Source: JAQIBY01 sp046546095
Lineage (GTDB): Bacteria > Bacteroidota > Bacteroidia > Bacteroidales > ML635J-15
Length of the DNA stretch: 64,000 bases
Direction: 5' to 3'
Assembly: GCA_046546095.1 (NCBI GenBank)
Contig: JBKGYK010000002.1
Location: forward strand, 14,020 to 78,019
Below the pieces are notes generated by a model. It did not search any database. It saw nothing but the letters and a program-made list of their open reading frames with translations, and was not told where the DNA came from. Position numbers and translations under genes: made by a program. This document shows, in pieces, positions 51,973-61,137 of the stretch. How positions within the stretch are numbered: the first letter of the stretch is position 1; each line of letters begins with the position of its first letter.

Positions 51973-52446
51973 GTGGAAAACAGCACAGCACATAACAATA
52001 GCCCAAAAATAAAAGAACCTGAGAAACTCCTGCGGTATCTTGACTTTTTCAAAAGCATGAAGGAAGAGGATTATATCCGCTATGATGCTGACCATAGTTT
52101 TGAATATACCCCATGGTTTTATCAGTTTATTCAGCAACTATTTGATTCCAATATGGTGGAAGATTATGAAAAACTTGTTGATGATATTACCGTAGAGGGA
52201 GCTGACGAACAACAACGATGCGAAGCATTCTCAAATTGGATGAAAGAACTGAATAAAACACTTAGCCGGCCATGTGAAATGCGAAATGCAGATATAAACT
52301 TTCTGCGTAAAGCGTTCCTGACAGTCATTCGTATGGAGAAAATATTCCCCGGAAGCTGGGGCATTGATGTGGAAACCGGTACCTGGTTAAAGCTACTAAA
52401 ACGCTTTAAAGAGCTATATGATGCCGGCGAAATCGAGACAGAATAA
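51973..52446 (+). CDS. Hypothetical protein, possibly DUF6508-like
   Basis: A 157-residue soluble, acidic protein that starts with GTG at 51973 (no ATG precedes the conserved-looking LLRYLDFFKSM segment). It is mostly helical. The end (VIRMEKIFPGSWGIDVETGT then WLKLLKRFKELYD) resembles the C-terminus of DUF6508 proteins as I remember them, but I am not sure of the match. It lies 64 bases after apbE on the same strand and is not an NQR subunit. Function unknown. Confidence 0.6.
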   Translation: MENSTAHNNSPKIKEPEKLLRYLDFFKSMKEEDYIRYDADHSFEYTPWFYQFIQQLFDSNMVEDYEKLVDDITVEGADEQQRCEAFSNWMKELNKTLSRPCEMRNADINFLRKAFLTVIRMEKIFPGSWGIDVETGTWLKLLKRFKELYDAGEIETE

Positions 52447-52638
52447 TCTCAGATATCCGCTGATACTTACAATTCCTTATTCTACTCTCCCCAGGAGTGA
52501 TAAATAGGCTCCTGAACCAGCCGGCTTTTTGTCCGGACAATCTGGCATCTGGCTTATCGCCTCTGACCGGCTGCAAACAGATTGATCCACATGTCAGAGG
52601 ACATGATAATTTTTCTGTGATTTGGAACTTCCTTTTAT
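52447..52638. other. Short intergenic spacer before the citrate lyase genes
   Basis: No gene or strong hairpin seen in these 192 bases, apart from promoter elements at the 3' edge. Confidence 0.5.
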
Positions 52639-52646
52639 TATCTTTG
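52639..52646 (+). promoter_or_regulatory. -7 box of the citrate lyase operon
   Basis: TATCTTTG matches TAnnTTTG exactly. A start about 5 nt later gives a leader of about 19 nt to the ATG at 52670, which also argues against a start at 52622. Confidence 0.55.
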
Positions 52647-52669
52647 TAAGGAATCAATGTAAGATCTCT

Positions 52670-53878
52670 ATGACAAAAAAAATAGCCATAGCCGGTAATG
52701 AAGGCCCGAAGGTGCGCTCCGATTGCCGGATTGAATTGGAATTACTGGATTCCGGAGGAATTTCCTTTCAGCTGAAAAGCAAAGTGAAAGCCCTTTTTGA
52801 GGAGAAAATTCAGACCAAAATCACGGAAATTCTGGAATTTTACGGCATCAGACATGCACGGGTTGATGTGGTGGATTCCGGAGCATTGGATTATATCATT
52901 GCTGCACGGGTTGAAGCAGCCGTAAAACAGTTGGTTGAAACCGATAAGGAATATTTGCCGGAAATGATACCGGAAAATAAATATGCTACCAGGAAAGACA
53001 GGTTCCGCTTTACAAGGCTGTATCTGCCAGGTAATAAACCCAGCATGATGCTGAATGCAGGATTGCATTCCCCGGATGGTGTTATCCTTGATTTGGAGGA
53101 TTCCGTTGCACCGGCCAGGAAATCAGAGGCACGCTTTATGGTGAGAAACACTCTCAGGGCATTGAATTTTTACGGCGCTGAGCGCATGGTACGTATCAAT
53201 CAGGGTGAGATGGGTATTGAAGACCTGAAATATGTTATCCCGCATAATGTCAACCTCATTCTGGCACCTAAAGTAGAATCTGCAGATTATCTGCAACAGC
53301 TTGAAACTGAAATCCAGGCTCTGAAACCTGAAAATCCGGTGTATATTATGCCGATTGTTGAATCGGCAATGGGCGTGGAAAACGCTTATGAACTGGCTTC
53401 AGCTTGTGATTCCGTGGTAGCACTTGCCATTGGACTGGAGGATTATACAGCAGATATCGGGGTGCAGAGAACTTCTGAAGGAAAAGAATCTGAATGGGCA
53501 CGGTATCGACTTGTCAATGCTGCCAAAGCTGCAGGCATACAACCCATTGATTCTGTCTTCTCAGATGTGGAAGATACAGAAGGCCTGATGATGAATGTAA
53601 GAAATTCAAAAATGATGGGCTTTGAAGGTATGGGGTGTATTCACCCTCGACAAATTCCTGTTATACAAAGTTGTTTTAAACCTGCTGAGGAAGAAATTGA
53701 TAAAGCTTGTAAAATTGTCAATGCTGCAGAAGAAGCAGAAGAACGCGGCCTGGGTGTAGTCGCCCTGGGAAGTAAAATGATTGACCCGCCTGTGGTAAAA
53801 AGAGCCGGCAAAACCATCGATCTGGCCATAAAATTTAATCTTATTTCAAAAGACTGGAGGAAAGACTATGTCAGCTAA
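52670..53878 (+). CDS. Citrate lyase acyl-carrier (CitD) and beta (CitE) fusion protein
   Basis: A 402-residue protein. Residues 1-95 match the acyl carrier protein CitD (GPKVRSDCRIELELLDSGG, GALDYIIAARVEAAV), with S17 in the position of the serine that carries the phosphoribosyl-dephospho-CoA arm. Residues 105-402 are the CitE HpcH/HpaI-type lyase (FRFTRLYLPGNKPSM, VILDLEDSVAPARK, MPIVESAMGVENAYEL, GMGCIHPRQIPV). Citrate lyase cleaves citrate to acetate and oxaloacetate. In classical operons CitD and CitE are separate, so the fusion is notable. The next gene, citF, overlaps by 11 bases. CitC, CitX and CitG are not in the window. Confidence 0.88.
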   Translation: MTKKIAIAGNEGPKVRSDCRIELELLDSGGISFQLKSKVKALFEEKIQTKITEILEFYGIRHARVDVVDSGALDYIIAARVEAAVKQLVETDKEYLPEMIPENKYATRKDRFRFTRLYLPGNKPSMMLNAGLHSPDGVILDLEDSVAPARKSEARFMVRNTLRALNFYGAERMVRINQGEMGIEDLKYVIPHNVNLILAPKVESADYLQQLETEIQALKPENPVYIMPIVESAMGVENAYELASACDSVVALAIGLEDYTADIGVQRTSEGKESEWARYRLVNAAKAAGIQPIDSVFSDVEDTEGLMMNVRNSKMMGFEGMGCIHPRQIPVIQSCFKPAEEEIDKACKIVNAAEEAEERGLGVVALGSKMIDPPVVKRAGKTIDLAIKFNLISKDWRKDYVS

Positions 53879-55421
53879 AATGATAAAAAACGCTGTGGGA
53901 CGTCTCGTCCCCGAAGAAATTAACGGTCAGAAACAAACCCCTTTTAAAGGCGTTGGCAAACACCGGCCCCAGGGTAACAAACACGCACCTCCAATACCGA
54001 CATGCATCGATTTTCCTGATGATGGTAACAAACTTGTGGATTCACTTGAGGAAGCACTCGAAAAATGTGGACTTAAAGACGGGATGACCATTTCTACGCA
54101 TCATCACCTGAGAAACGGTGACCTTGTGAACAATGAAGTGTTTCACATTGCCAAACGTAAAGGAGTGAAAGATCTTGTCTGGTTTCCTTCAGCATCTTTC
54201 CCCTGCAATGAGCCACTGGTTGAGTATATCGAAGATGGTACCATCAACAGAATTGAAGGGAGCATGAACGGACCACTGGGCAGGGCTGTCACCAATGGAA
54301 AAATGAAAGGTACTGCTGTTCTCCGTAGTCATGGCGGACGAGTTCAGGCCGTTCAGGACGGAGAAGTGAAAATAGATATTGCAGTTCTGGCTGCCCCTTC
54401 ATCCGATGCGTTTGGGAATGCCAGCGGTGATAAAGGTCCCTCTGCCTGCGGTGTGCTTGGCTATGCAAAAACCGATTATCTTTATGCTGATAAAGTTATT
54501 ATTATTACAGATAATCTGGTGAAATTCCCCAATATCCCCATGGAAATTGAAGGAAATTACGTGGACTATGTTGTTCAGGTTGATAAAATCGGAATACCGG
54601 AAAAAATCATCTCCGGAACAACAAAAATCACCAAATCCCCTGACCGGCTTTTGATTGCAGAACTCACGGCCAGGTTTTGCGAAGAAACCGAAATCCTGCA
54701 TGAAGGTGCCAATATACAGTCAGGTGCCGGCGGCACATCATTGGCGATAACCGATTTTCTGCACAAAAAAATGCTTGCCAGAGAAATGAAGGCCAATGTA
54801 GGCTTTGGAGGAACAACCAAATATATGGTGAAAATGCTTGAAGAAGGCACCCTCGATACCATTCTTGATGCTCAGGCATTTGACCTGGATGCCGTACGTT
54901 CAATATCCCAGAATGAGCGGCATTATCAATATCCGGTGTTCAATGCCTACAACTATCACAGCAAAGGCAACCTCAACAGTATGGTGGATATTATGATACT
55001 GGGAGCCACTGAAATTGATGTGAATTTTAACGGCAATGTTGTGACCCATTCGGATGGTTATCTCTTACATGGAATTGGCGGTTGGCAGAATTGCCTGCAC
55101 TCAAAAACCGTGATCATGCCTGTACCGCTTTTCCGCGACAGAATTCCCGTTATTGTGGATGAAGTGACAACTGTCACCGGCCCGGGTGAACTTATTGACG
55201 TTGTGATTACCGAGCGGGGTATTGCCATCAATCCTCGGCGCCAGGACCTGATTGATAAACTAAAAGATTCAGACCTTCCTTTGAAAACAATCGAAGAGCT
55301 GAAAGAAGAAGCCGACAGAATTTGCGGCACGCCCAAAAAACCCGAAGTGACCGATGAAATTGTTGCGGCCATCAAATGGGTGGATGGAACAGTGATTGAT
55401 GTAGTCAGAAAGTTGAAATGA
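53868..55421 (+). CDS. citF: Citrate lyase alpha subunit
   Basis: A 517-residue protein with the blocks of CitF: GRLVPEEINGQKQTPFKGVG, THHHLRNGDLV, SHGGRVQAV and SGAGGTSLAITDFL. The alpha subunit is the CoA-transferase-like part that swaps citrate for the acetyl group on the carrier protein. It overlaps the CitD-CitE fusion gene by 11 bases, so both are made from one message. The length is normal for the family. A terminator follows. Confidence 0.93.
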   Translation: MSAKMIKNAVGRLVPEEINGQKQTPFKGVGKHRPQGNKHAPPIPTCIDFPDDGNKLVDSLEEALEKCGLKDGMTISTHHHLRNGDLVNNEVFHIAKRKGVKDLVWFPSASFPCNEPLVEYIEDGTINRIEGSMNGPLGRAVTNGKMKGTAVLRSHGGRVQAVQDGEVKIDIAVLAAPSSDAFGNASGDKGPSACGVLGYAKTDYLYADKVIIITDNLVKFPNIPMEIEGNYVDYVVQVDKIGIPEKIISGTTKITKSPDRLLIAELTARFCEETEILHEGANIQSGAGGTSLAITDFLHKKMLAREMKANVGFGGTTKYMVKMLEEGTLDTILDAQAFDLDAVRSISQNERHYQYPVFNAYNYHSKGNLNSMVDIMILGATEIDVNFNGNVVTHSDGYLLHGIGGWQNCLHSKTVIMPVPLFRDRIPVIVDEVTTVTGPGELIDVVITERGIAINPRRQDLIDKLKDSDLPLKTIEELKEEADRICGTPKKPEVTDEIVAAIKWVDGTVIDVVRKLK

Positions 55422-55441
55422 AATTCTTTACATCAGTGATA

Positions 55442-55471
55442 AAAAACGGCTGTCTGCGGACGGCCGTTTTT
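55442..55471. terminator. Bidirectional terminator between citF and MATE gene
   Basis: AAAAACGGC (55442-55450) pairs with GCCGTTTTT (55463-55471) and the stem continues inward to a TGCG loop. It overlaps the 3' end of the MATE gene on the minus strand. Confidence 0.85.
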
Positions 55472-56807
55472 ATGCGCTGAATTCGGGCTTTTGCCACATT
55501 TTGCGGATTCTCAACCCAAACAGCAGGGCTGCAATACTCAAAGAGGAGATGAAACCCAGCCAGATACCTTCAGCCCCGAGATCAAGTACAAATGCGGCAA
55601 GATAACTCACCGGCAAACCAAATACAAGATACGAGAATGCAGCCATCCAGAAAGGCTTCTTAACATCTGCTATGCCCCTGAGGATTCCCAGTGAGACAAC
55701 CTGCAGACCGTCAACTATCTGGAACAAACCGGCAATGATCAGCAGGGGAATGGCTGCCTCCCACACAGCCGGATCATTGGAGAAAAGCCGTGCCAGGGCA
55801 GGAGCCAGCGTGATAAATAGAACTGCACATAAACCCATGAACGCCAGTACCATTTGTTGTGATGCCTTACCTGCCTGCTGCATTTCACGAAAATTACCAT
55901 TGCCCCATTGCCAGCTGATACGAATGGTAGTTGCCATAGCAATGCCATTGGCTATCATAAAGGTGAATCCAATCATACCATTGGCAACCTGATGAGCAGC
56001 AAGCGGGACATCACCAATCCAGCCCATCATGATTGTGCCTGCGGCAAAAAGAGATATTTCTATCAGCATTTGCAAAGCGATGGGAAGACCTGTGTAAAAA
56101 ATCTTCAGCATTCTGCCTTTGGCAAAAGGTACACGACGTATCAAAGCAAAAACACCGGCGTATTTTTTTGAACTCAGCAGCAGTGGGATGAGCAATGCAG
56201 CCATGATGATCCGTGAAAGTAAGCTGGCATATCCTGCACCCAATAAACCCAGTTCCGGAAAACCGGCTTTCCCAAATATCAGAAGATAATTCAGACCAAT
56301 ATTGATGATGTTGGAAGCCAGGGTGGCCAGCATGGCATACATGGTGTTGCCCAGACCTTCCCCGATTTGCTTGAAAACCATGAAAATCAGCATGGGGACG
56401 AGGGAAAAACTCAGCAAACGGTAATAGGGAATTGCCGCAGCTTCCACTGCAGTTTCCTGTCCCATATTGTTCATGGCATAACTCAGAAGCCAGGCAAGGA
56501 TGAAAATGGCAGTAATAACAATGGCGGACAGAAAAAGGGAGTTTTTTATCACCGAAGCAGCCCTGACAAGACGATCTTTGCCGTATGACTGTCCCAATAA
56601 TGGCGTTATTCCCACACTGATGCCTGCTCCAAATACCATAATCAGCAAAAAGATACTGTTGGCAAATGATGATGCTGCCAGCTCAATGGTTCCGTAATGC
56701 CCGACCATGGCATTATCTGCCAGTTGTACAAGCATTTGTCCTGCCTGAGTAACGATCAGAGGTGCCGCAAGTTTCAGCAATCGCCTGTAGTAGGGCATAT
56801 ATTCCAT
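55470..56807 (-). CDS. MATE family efflux transporter
   Basis: About 445 residues from the ATG at 56807; the longer starts at 56822 and 56819 are open, but a -7-like TAATTTCG (minus strand, 56837-56830) would leave them leaderless. Twelve hydrophobic helices, with KLAAPLIVTQAGQMLVQLADNAMVG in helix 1 and a repeat in the second half (GIAMATTIRISWQWGNG), mark the MATE family (NorM-like). These proteins export cationic drugs or metabolites in exchange for Na+ or H+, and a Na+-coupled mode would suit an NQR-bearing cell. The gene stands alone. Confidence 0.9.
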   Translation of the reverse strand: MEYMPYYRRLLKLAAPLIVTQAGQMLVQLADNAMVGHYGTIELAASSFANSIFLLIMVFGAGISVGITPLLGQSYGKDRLVRAASVIKNSLFLSAIVITAIFILAWLLSYAMNNMGQETAVEAAAIPYYRLLSFSLVPMLIFMVFKQIGEGLGNTMYAMLATLASNIINIGLNYLLIFGKAGFPELGLLGAGYASLLSRIIMAALLIPLLLSSKKYAGVFALIRRVPFAKGRMLKIFYTGLPIALQMLIEISLFAAGTIMMGWIGDVPLAAHQVANGMIGFTFMIANGIAMATTIRISWQWGNGNFREMQQAGKASQQMVLAFMGLCAVLFITLAPALARLFSNDPAVWEAAIPLLIIAGLFQIVDGLQVVSLGILRGIADVKKPFWMAAFSYLVFGLPVSYLAAFVLDLGAEGIWLGFISSLSIAALLFGLRIRKMWQKPEFSA

Positions 56808-56961
56808 GAAAAACCGCATCATAAGCGCACGAAATTATGTAAAAAAACCTGTAAAGGAAAGATTTGACCTGAATCATTACGGAATTCAGAAACAGGGCAT
56901 TACTCATGAAGGCAAGATGCGGGCCTGGAGCCAATATGTGATGCTTTTTCGTTGCCGGGCA

Positions 56962-57330
56962 TCAGGAAAACCAGATGATGCTCAGAAATATGAATATTAT
57001 GGTAAATGCTGAACTTACTCTGTGTAAGCGCAGAGTTTTGTTGTCTGATTCCGTTTTGCGGGTTAATAATGCTCCGGAAATCAATGACAACAGGATGAAA
57101 ATGCCTGAAAAAGATAAAAGAGCAATCCCTGTTATTCTTGGTTTGGAAAGTGGCATGAATTCTGCGATGGCCAGTCCTGCAAAAACCAGGGCTGCCAATG
57201 AAATTATCTTATGAAAAGTGATAATCAGTGGAGGATAGGGATGTTCTCTTTTGCGCAAAACGGCTCCGGTGATAATGCTGGCAAGAAAAATGATACCGGC
57301 AATGAGTGTAAAGATTACATGTTTTTCCAT
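56962..57330 (-). CDS. Small four-helix membrane protein
   Basis: From the ATG at 57330 (122 residues). Four hydrophobic helices (about 5-23, 38-56, 66-86 and 103-121) separated by short charged loops (RKREHPYPP, TRKTESDNKTLRLHR). Conserved-looking His in FHKIISL and LHRVSSA could bind haem, as in small cytochrome b-like proteins, but this is a guess. I do not recognise a family. It reads away from the DUF5063 operon. Confidence 0.65.
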   Translation of the reverse strand: MEKHVIFTLIAGIIFLASIITGAVLRKREHPYPPLIITFHKIISLAALVFAGLAIAEFMPLSKPRITGIALLSFSGIFILLSLISGALLTRKTESDNKTLRLHRVSSAFTIIFIFLSIIWFS

Positions 57331-57807
57331 TTTGGTTATTTTTAGTTTATTAGTTAACAAATCCGGGACAGAAATGTTCTCCTGCAGTGCTTGTGCCAGT
57401 CAAAATGGTTATTCCTGCCTCCGGTACTGCCATATCTGTGCTTTTGTCTGATAATTCGGTTTCTTTCACTGTGGCCGGCCTTATGTTGTAAATTCTGTAT
57501 TCTGATAAGCCATCTGATCTATGATACCGGCGGACTTCATGCATCCGGGCAAAACTTCCTGCAGTGAAAGAAAGAAGCCATAGAAAGATGGCTGGAATTT
57601 CATGTGTTTTTTTGATACGATTATATTTACATTTATTACGGTATAGTACAATACAGGACAATGCATGACAAAAGCATTGAGCGATACCATCATTTCGGAT
57701 AGTTGAAGGCATTTCATTTGTAGCAAATTTGCCATCTGTATAAATTGACAGCCATAACTTGTAAATACAGGCTTTTTTTACAACTTTGCAAAAAAGTTTT
57801 CATTACT
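57331..57807. other. Intergenic region without a convincing gene
   Basis: These 477 bases have weak overlapping frames on the minus strand, the longest about 120 codons, but they show irregular composition and no family resemblance. It may be a divergent regulatory region or a decayed gene. No strong terminator hairpin or RNA signature was seen. Confidence 0.45.
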
Positions 57808-58338
57808 ATGGAAATGGAAAATACGCAACAGCAACATATCCTGGAATTTGTTGCAGTCAGTAAGGATCTGGTGGATCTTCTGGAATCGGCATCAGGAATG
57901 AATGCCCGCGACTTTGTGCTGCAATCCCGGCAAATGCTTCCCCTGGTATATTTGAAAGCCAGCATGCTTCCAAAGCTGGAAAATGAACTTGAGGGAGAAC
58001 TGGAACAATATGTAACGCCTGAACATTACGAATATGTAAAGCTTAGTCTGAATGAAAAACTGGGCGAATGGGATGCCACAATTCATCTTGAAGACAATAT
58101 ATTGATGAGCACTGAAGACTATCTGCATGTTGAATTGTCTGAGTTGTTTGCTGATATATACCAGGATATCGGCAATTATGTTTCCCGTTTTCGCGATGGA
58201 GATGATGCCATCAGAAATGATGCAACCTGGGAAGTGAAATATAATTTTGATGAATACTGGGGCATTAAAGTCCTTGTTCTTACGGAACATATTCACCGTC
58301 TGATTGTAAGCGATGATTTCAGCCGGAATTCAAACTGA
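57808..58338 (+). CDS. DUF5063 domain protein
   Basis: From the ATG at 57808 (176 residues; an upstream extension to 57745 lacks similarity). A soluble acidic helical protein with FVAVSKDLVDLLE, RQMLPLVYLKASMLPKLEN and GNYVSRFRDGDD blocks that fit the Bacteroidota DUF5063 family, of unknown function. It is 5 bases upstream of an RNase D-like exonuclease, a pairing typical of this family, so a role linked to RNA or DNA processing is possible. Confidence 0.82.
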   Translation: MEMENTQQQHILEFVAVSKDLVDLLESASGMNARDFVLQSRQMLPLVYLKASMLPKLENELEGELEQYVTPEHYEYVKLSLNEKLGEWDATIHLEDNILMSTEDYLHVELSELFADIYQDIGNYVSRFRDGDDAIRNDATWEVKYNFDEYWGIKVLVLTEHIHRLIVSDDFSRNSN

Positions 58339-58343
58339 AAGAC

Positions 58344-58928
58344 ATGGGCATAATAGAACCAATAGATAAAGATAAAATAAAGGACTTGCCAAAAATCAGT
58401 TTTTCAGGTGAAGTGCTGGTAGTTTGTACTGATAAAGAGGAGCAGGAAGCCGTTGAATGTCTGTCTGCTGCTTCTGTCATTGGTTTTGATACCGAAACCA
58501 AACCGAATTTCAAAAAAGGCAGACCCAACACAAATGATGTGGCTTTACTCCAGCTTGCTACCCAGGACAGGGCATTTCTTTTTCGTGTGAATCAACGGGA
58601 GTTATCTGATGATCTTGTCAGTTTGCTTGCATCAGAAAACATCATTAAAGCCGGGGCTGCAGTACATGATGATATAAAGGCACTTCAGCATTTGTATAAT
58701 TTTACTGCCGGTGGATTTGTAGACATACAGGATATGTCCGAAGCTGCCGGTCTTGAAATAAAAAGCCTGCGCAAACTCACTGCTATGCTTTTTCATATGC
58801 GGCTTTCAAAATCACAGCGACTTTCCAACTGGGAAGCCAAAAGACTGACAGAACCACAGATCATGTATGCTGCCACAGATGCCTGGATAAGTCTGAAAAT
58901 TTATCATGCACTAAAGAGGGTATTATGA
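58344..58928 (+). CDS. 3'-5' exonuclease, DEDDy (RNase D/WRN-like)
   Basis: A 194-residue protein that is just the exonuclease domain. DEDDy residues are visible: D49 and E51 in IGFDTETKP, an Asp in AAVHDDIKAL, and Tyr plus the last Asp in MYAATDAW. The extra LQKLA-type HRDC domains of RNase D are absent, so it resembles the short WRN-exo-like forms. It overlaps the next gene by 4 bases. Likely substrate: structured RNA or DNA 3' ends; not decided. Confidence 0.9.
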   Translation: MGIIEPIDKDKIKDLPKISFSGEVLVVCTDKEEQEAVECLSAASVIGFDTETKPNFKKGRPNTNDVALLQLATQDRAFLFRVNQRELSDDLVSLLASENIIKAGAAVHDDIKALQHLYNFTAGGFVDIQDMSEAAGLEIKSLRKLTAMLFHMRLSKSQRLSNWEAKRLTEPQIMYAATDAWISLKIYHALKRVL

Positions 58929-59329
58929 AAACAATCGATGCGAAATACCGGGTTTTGTACGCTGATACTGATGCCATGGGCATTGTGTATTATGCCAATT
59001 ATCTGAGGTTTTATGAAATGGGCAGGGATGCGTATTTTCGCGCCCTGAATGTAACAGAAGAAGAAATCAGGGATTCCGGCATACTTTTACCTGCTGTTTC
59101 TGTCAATATGAAATACATCAAACCCGCCGAATACAAGGACGACATCATCATCAAAACCCAGGTGATTGAAATGCCTGCTGTTCGATTCCGCTTTGAGCAG
59201 TCAGTGTATCACAACAAAAAAGGTTTGTTAAATAAAGCCGATATTGTTCTGGCTTCTGTGGATGCCAAAAGTATGAAACCTCTTCCTTGTCCGCTCAAAT
59301 TGCGTAAAGCCATAGAAATCATGTTGTAA
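58925..59329 (+). CDS. Acyl-CoA thioesterase, YbgC/FadM (4HBT) family
   Basis: A 134-residue hotdog-fold protein. The YbgC motif ADTDAMGIVYYANYLRF lies at 13-29 with catalytic D16. It hydrolyses acyl-CoA thioesters; YbgC works near the Tol-Pal system in Proteobacteria, whereas FadM cleans up fatty acyl-CoA. No tol genes are present here. It overlaps the exonuclease gene by 4 bases and is followed by a 124-base gap. Confidence 0.92.
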   Translation: MKTIDAKYRVLYADTDAMGIVYYANYLRFYEMGRDAYFRALNVTEEEIRDSGILLPAVSVNMKYIKPAEYKDDIIIKTQVIEMPAVRFRFEQSVYHNKKGLLNKADIVLASVDAKSMKPLPCPLKLRKAIEIML

Positions 59330-59453
59330 CACTCATTCGTCGGGCTTTACCATGAGCACAGTTTGATTTTTGACCGGTAATAATTGTCTTGATATTTGCT
59401 TGTAAGCTGAAAAAATGATTAAATTCGTTCCCTGAAACAAAAATATCAGTTGT

Positions 59454-61001
59454 ATGTTGACAAAAAAAGATATTACTTTCCTAAAAGAAAAAGAGATTGA
59501 TCCTCAAAGAATTGAAGACCAAATTGATGAAATTTCATCAGGAAAAAAATATCTGGATGTTCAGCGTCCCGCTACAAATGGAGATGGGATTTTGGTAGCC
59601 AGTAAAACGGAAATTGATGCCTATGTTAAAGAATATGAGGCTGTTCAGCCATCACTGAATGTAACTAAATTTGTCCCTGCTTCAGGTGCTGCTACACGCA
59701 TGTTTAAAAGACTGGTTTACCTGAGAGACAATTACAAAGGAAATATGGATGAATTTCTTGAGGTGAGTGCGGAAAAAGATTTTTACAGCCTGAAAAACAC
59801 CTTTGAAAATCTGGAAAAATTCGCATTTTATCCCGAACTATTCAAACGCTTTTTTCGCCGCGGTCAAAGCCTTGAGCGTATCCTGCGGAAAAATGAATAT
59901 AATAAAGTGGCTCGTATGATCCTCAGCAAGCGGGGTTTGAATTACAGAAATATTCCTAAAGCCCTTGTCCTCTTCCATAAATATCCAGGACATGCACGTA
60001 CTGCTTTTGAAGAACATTTGGTTGAAGGTAAAATTTATTGTAAATCAAAAAACAAAGAGGTGAATCTGCATTTTACCATACAGGGCAAACATCAGAATCT
60101 CTTCGAAAAAAGGTTCAATTACGCTCTGAAGCATTTCCTGAAAAATGACGATGTGGACTTTAACCTGCAATTTTCTGAGCAATCTGAAAGCACCAACAGC
60201 ATAGCCCTGAATGAGAAAGGGGAATTGTTGCGTGATAAAGACAAAAAGCCTGTGTTGCGTCCCGGTGGACATGGTGCTTTGATACACAATCTCAACACCA
60301 TTGACAGTGATATTATCTTCATAAAAAACGTTGATAATGTAGCGCCCGATATCGTCAAACATGAAACCGTCAGGTACAAGAAATTCCTGGGAGGTGTTTT
60401 GTATGTTTATCAGCAGCAGATATTTGAGATTCTGGAGAGGCTTGAGCAACTGCCAGCACCTGCAGACGAGGAGTGGGTGGATATTCTGGATTTCGTGGAA
60501 AAAAGACTTTTTTATAAATGCAAAGCCACCGATAAAGACAAAGCCATTGCAGAATTGAAACTGCGCCTCAACCGGCCAATCAGGGTGTGTGGTATGGTAC
60601 AAAATACCAGTGAACCTGGTGGAGGACCATTCTGGGTCAAAGAAAAAGATGGCAAACTCAGCCTGCAGATTGTGGAAAAAAATCAGATTAATCTGGATGA
60701 TCAGGCAGTTAATGAGGCTTTTGAAAACTCAACCCATTTTAATCCTGTCGATATTGCCTGCAGCACAAAGGATTATAAAGGCAATAAGTTCAATCTGCTC
60801 AACTATCGTGATGAAGAATCCGGCCTGGTTATTGAGAAAACACACGAAGGTGAAAAAATCAAATCGTATGAACAACCCGGCTTGTGGAATGGAGGTATGA
60901 GCAAATGGAATACCATCTTTGTGGAAGTGCCGCTGATTACTTTTAATCCCGTGAAAGAACTCAACGACCTGCTTAGAATGCCGCACCAGGCAGCCAAGTA
61001 A
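59454..61001 (+). CDS. DUF4301 family protein, resembles UDP-sugar pyrophosphorylases
   Basis: A 515-residue soluble protein of the Bacteroidota DUF4301 family, whose function is formally unknown. Three segments look like a UDP-sugar pyrophosphorylase fold: PASGAATRMFK at 75-85 (nucleotide loop), RPGGHGALIHN at 269-279 (compare the PGGHGD or PNGNGG loop), and IKNVDNVAPD at 290-299 (compare the NVDN motif). A stretch between them (LQFSEQSESTNSIALNEKGE) also follows the same order of elements as those enzymes. A nucleotidyltransferase role is therefore a reasonable hypothesis. It stands alone. Confidence 0.85.
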   Translation: MLTKKDITFLKEKEIDPQRIEDQIDEISSGKKYLDVQRPATNGDGILVASKTEIDAYVKEYEAVQPSLNVTKFVPASGAATRMFKRLVYLRDNYKGNMDEFLEVSAEKDFYSLKNTFENLEKFAFYPELFKRFFRRGQSLERILRKNEYNKVARMILSKRGLNYRNIPKALVLFHKYPGHARTAFEEHLVEGKIYCKSKNKEVNLHFTIQGKHQNLFEKRFNYALKHFLKNDDVDFNLQFSEQSESTNSIALNEKGELLRDKDKKPVLRPGGHGALIHNLNTIDSDIIFIKNVDNVAPDIVKHETVRYKKFLGGVLYVYQQQIFEILERLEQLPAPADEEWVDILDFVEKRLFYKCKATDKDKAIAELKLRLNRPIRVCGMVQNTSEPGGGPFWVKEKDGKLSLQIVEKNQINLDDQAVNEAFENSTHFNPVDIACSTKDYKGNKFNLLNYRDEESGLVIEKTHEGEKIKSYEQPGLWNGGMSKWNTIFVEVPLITFNPVKELNDLLRMPHQAAK

Positions 61002-61137
61002 GAGCCCCGGAAAGTTGGTTTTTTGATAAAATTTCTGCTTGTAGTGAATGTGATTTCAGGATGGATTTGTAAGCCGTAAGACTGTTGCTTTGGCCATGTG
61101 ATAATGTAAGCACGCTCAGAAATCAACAATGACCGGC

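Noticed and set aside
57350..57712. 120-codon minus-strand frame in the gap before DUF5063
   Set aside because: Irregular composition, no start context and no recognisable domain; a decayed gene is possible but cannot be supported.
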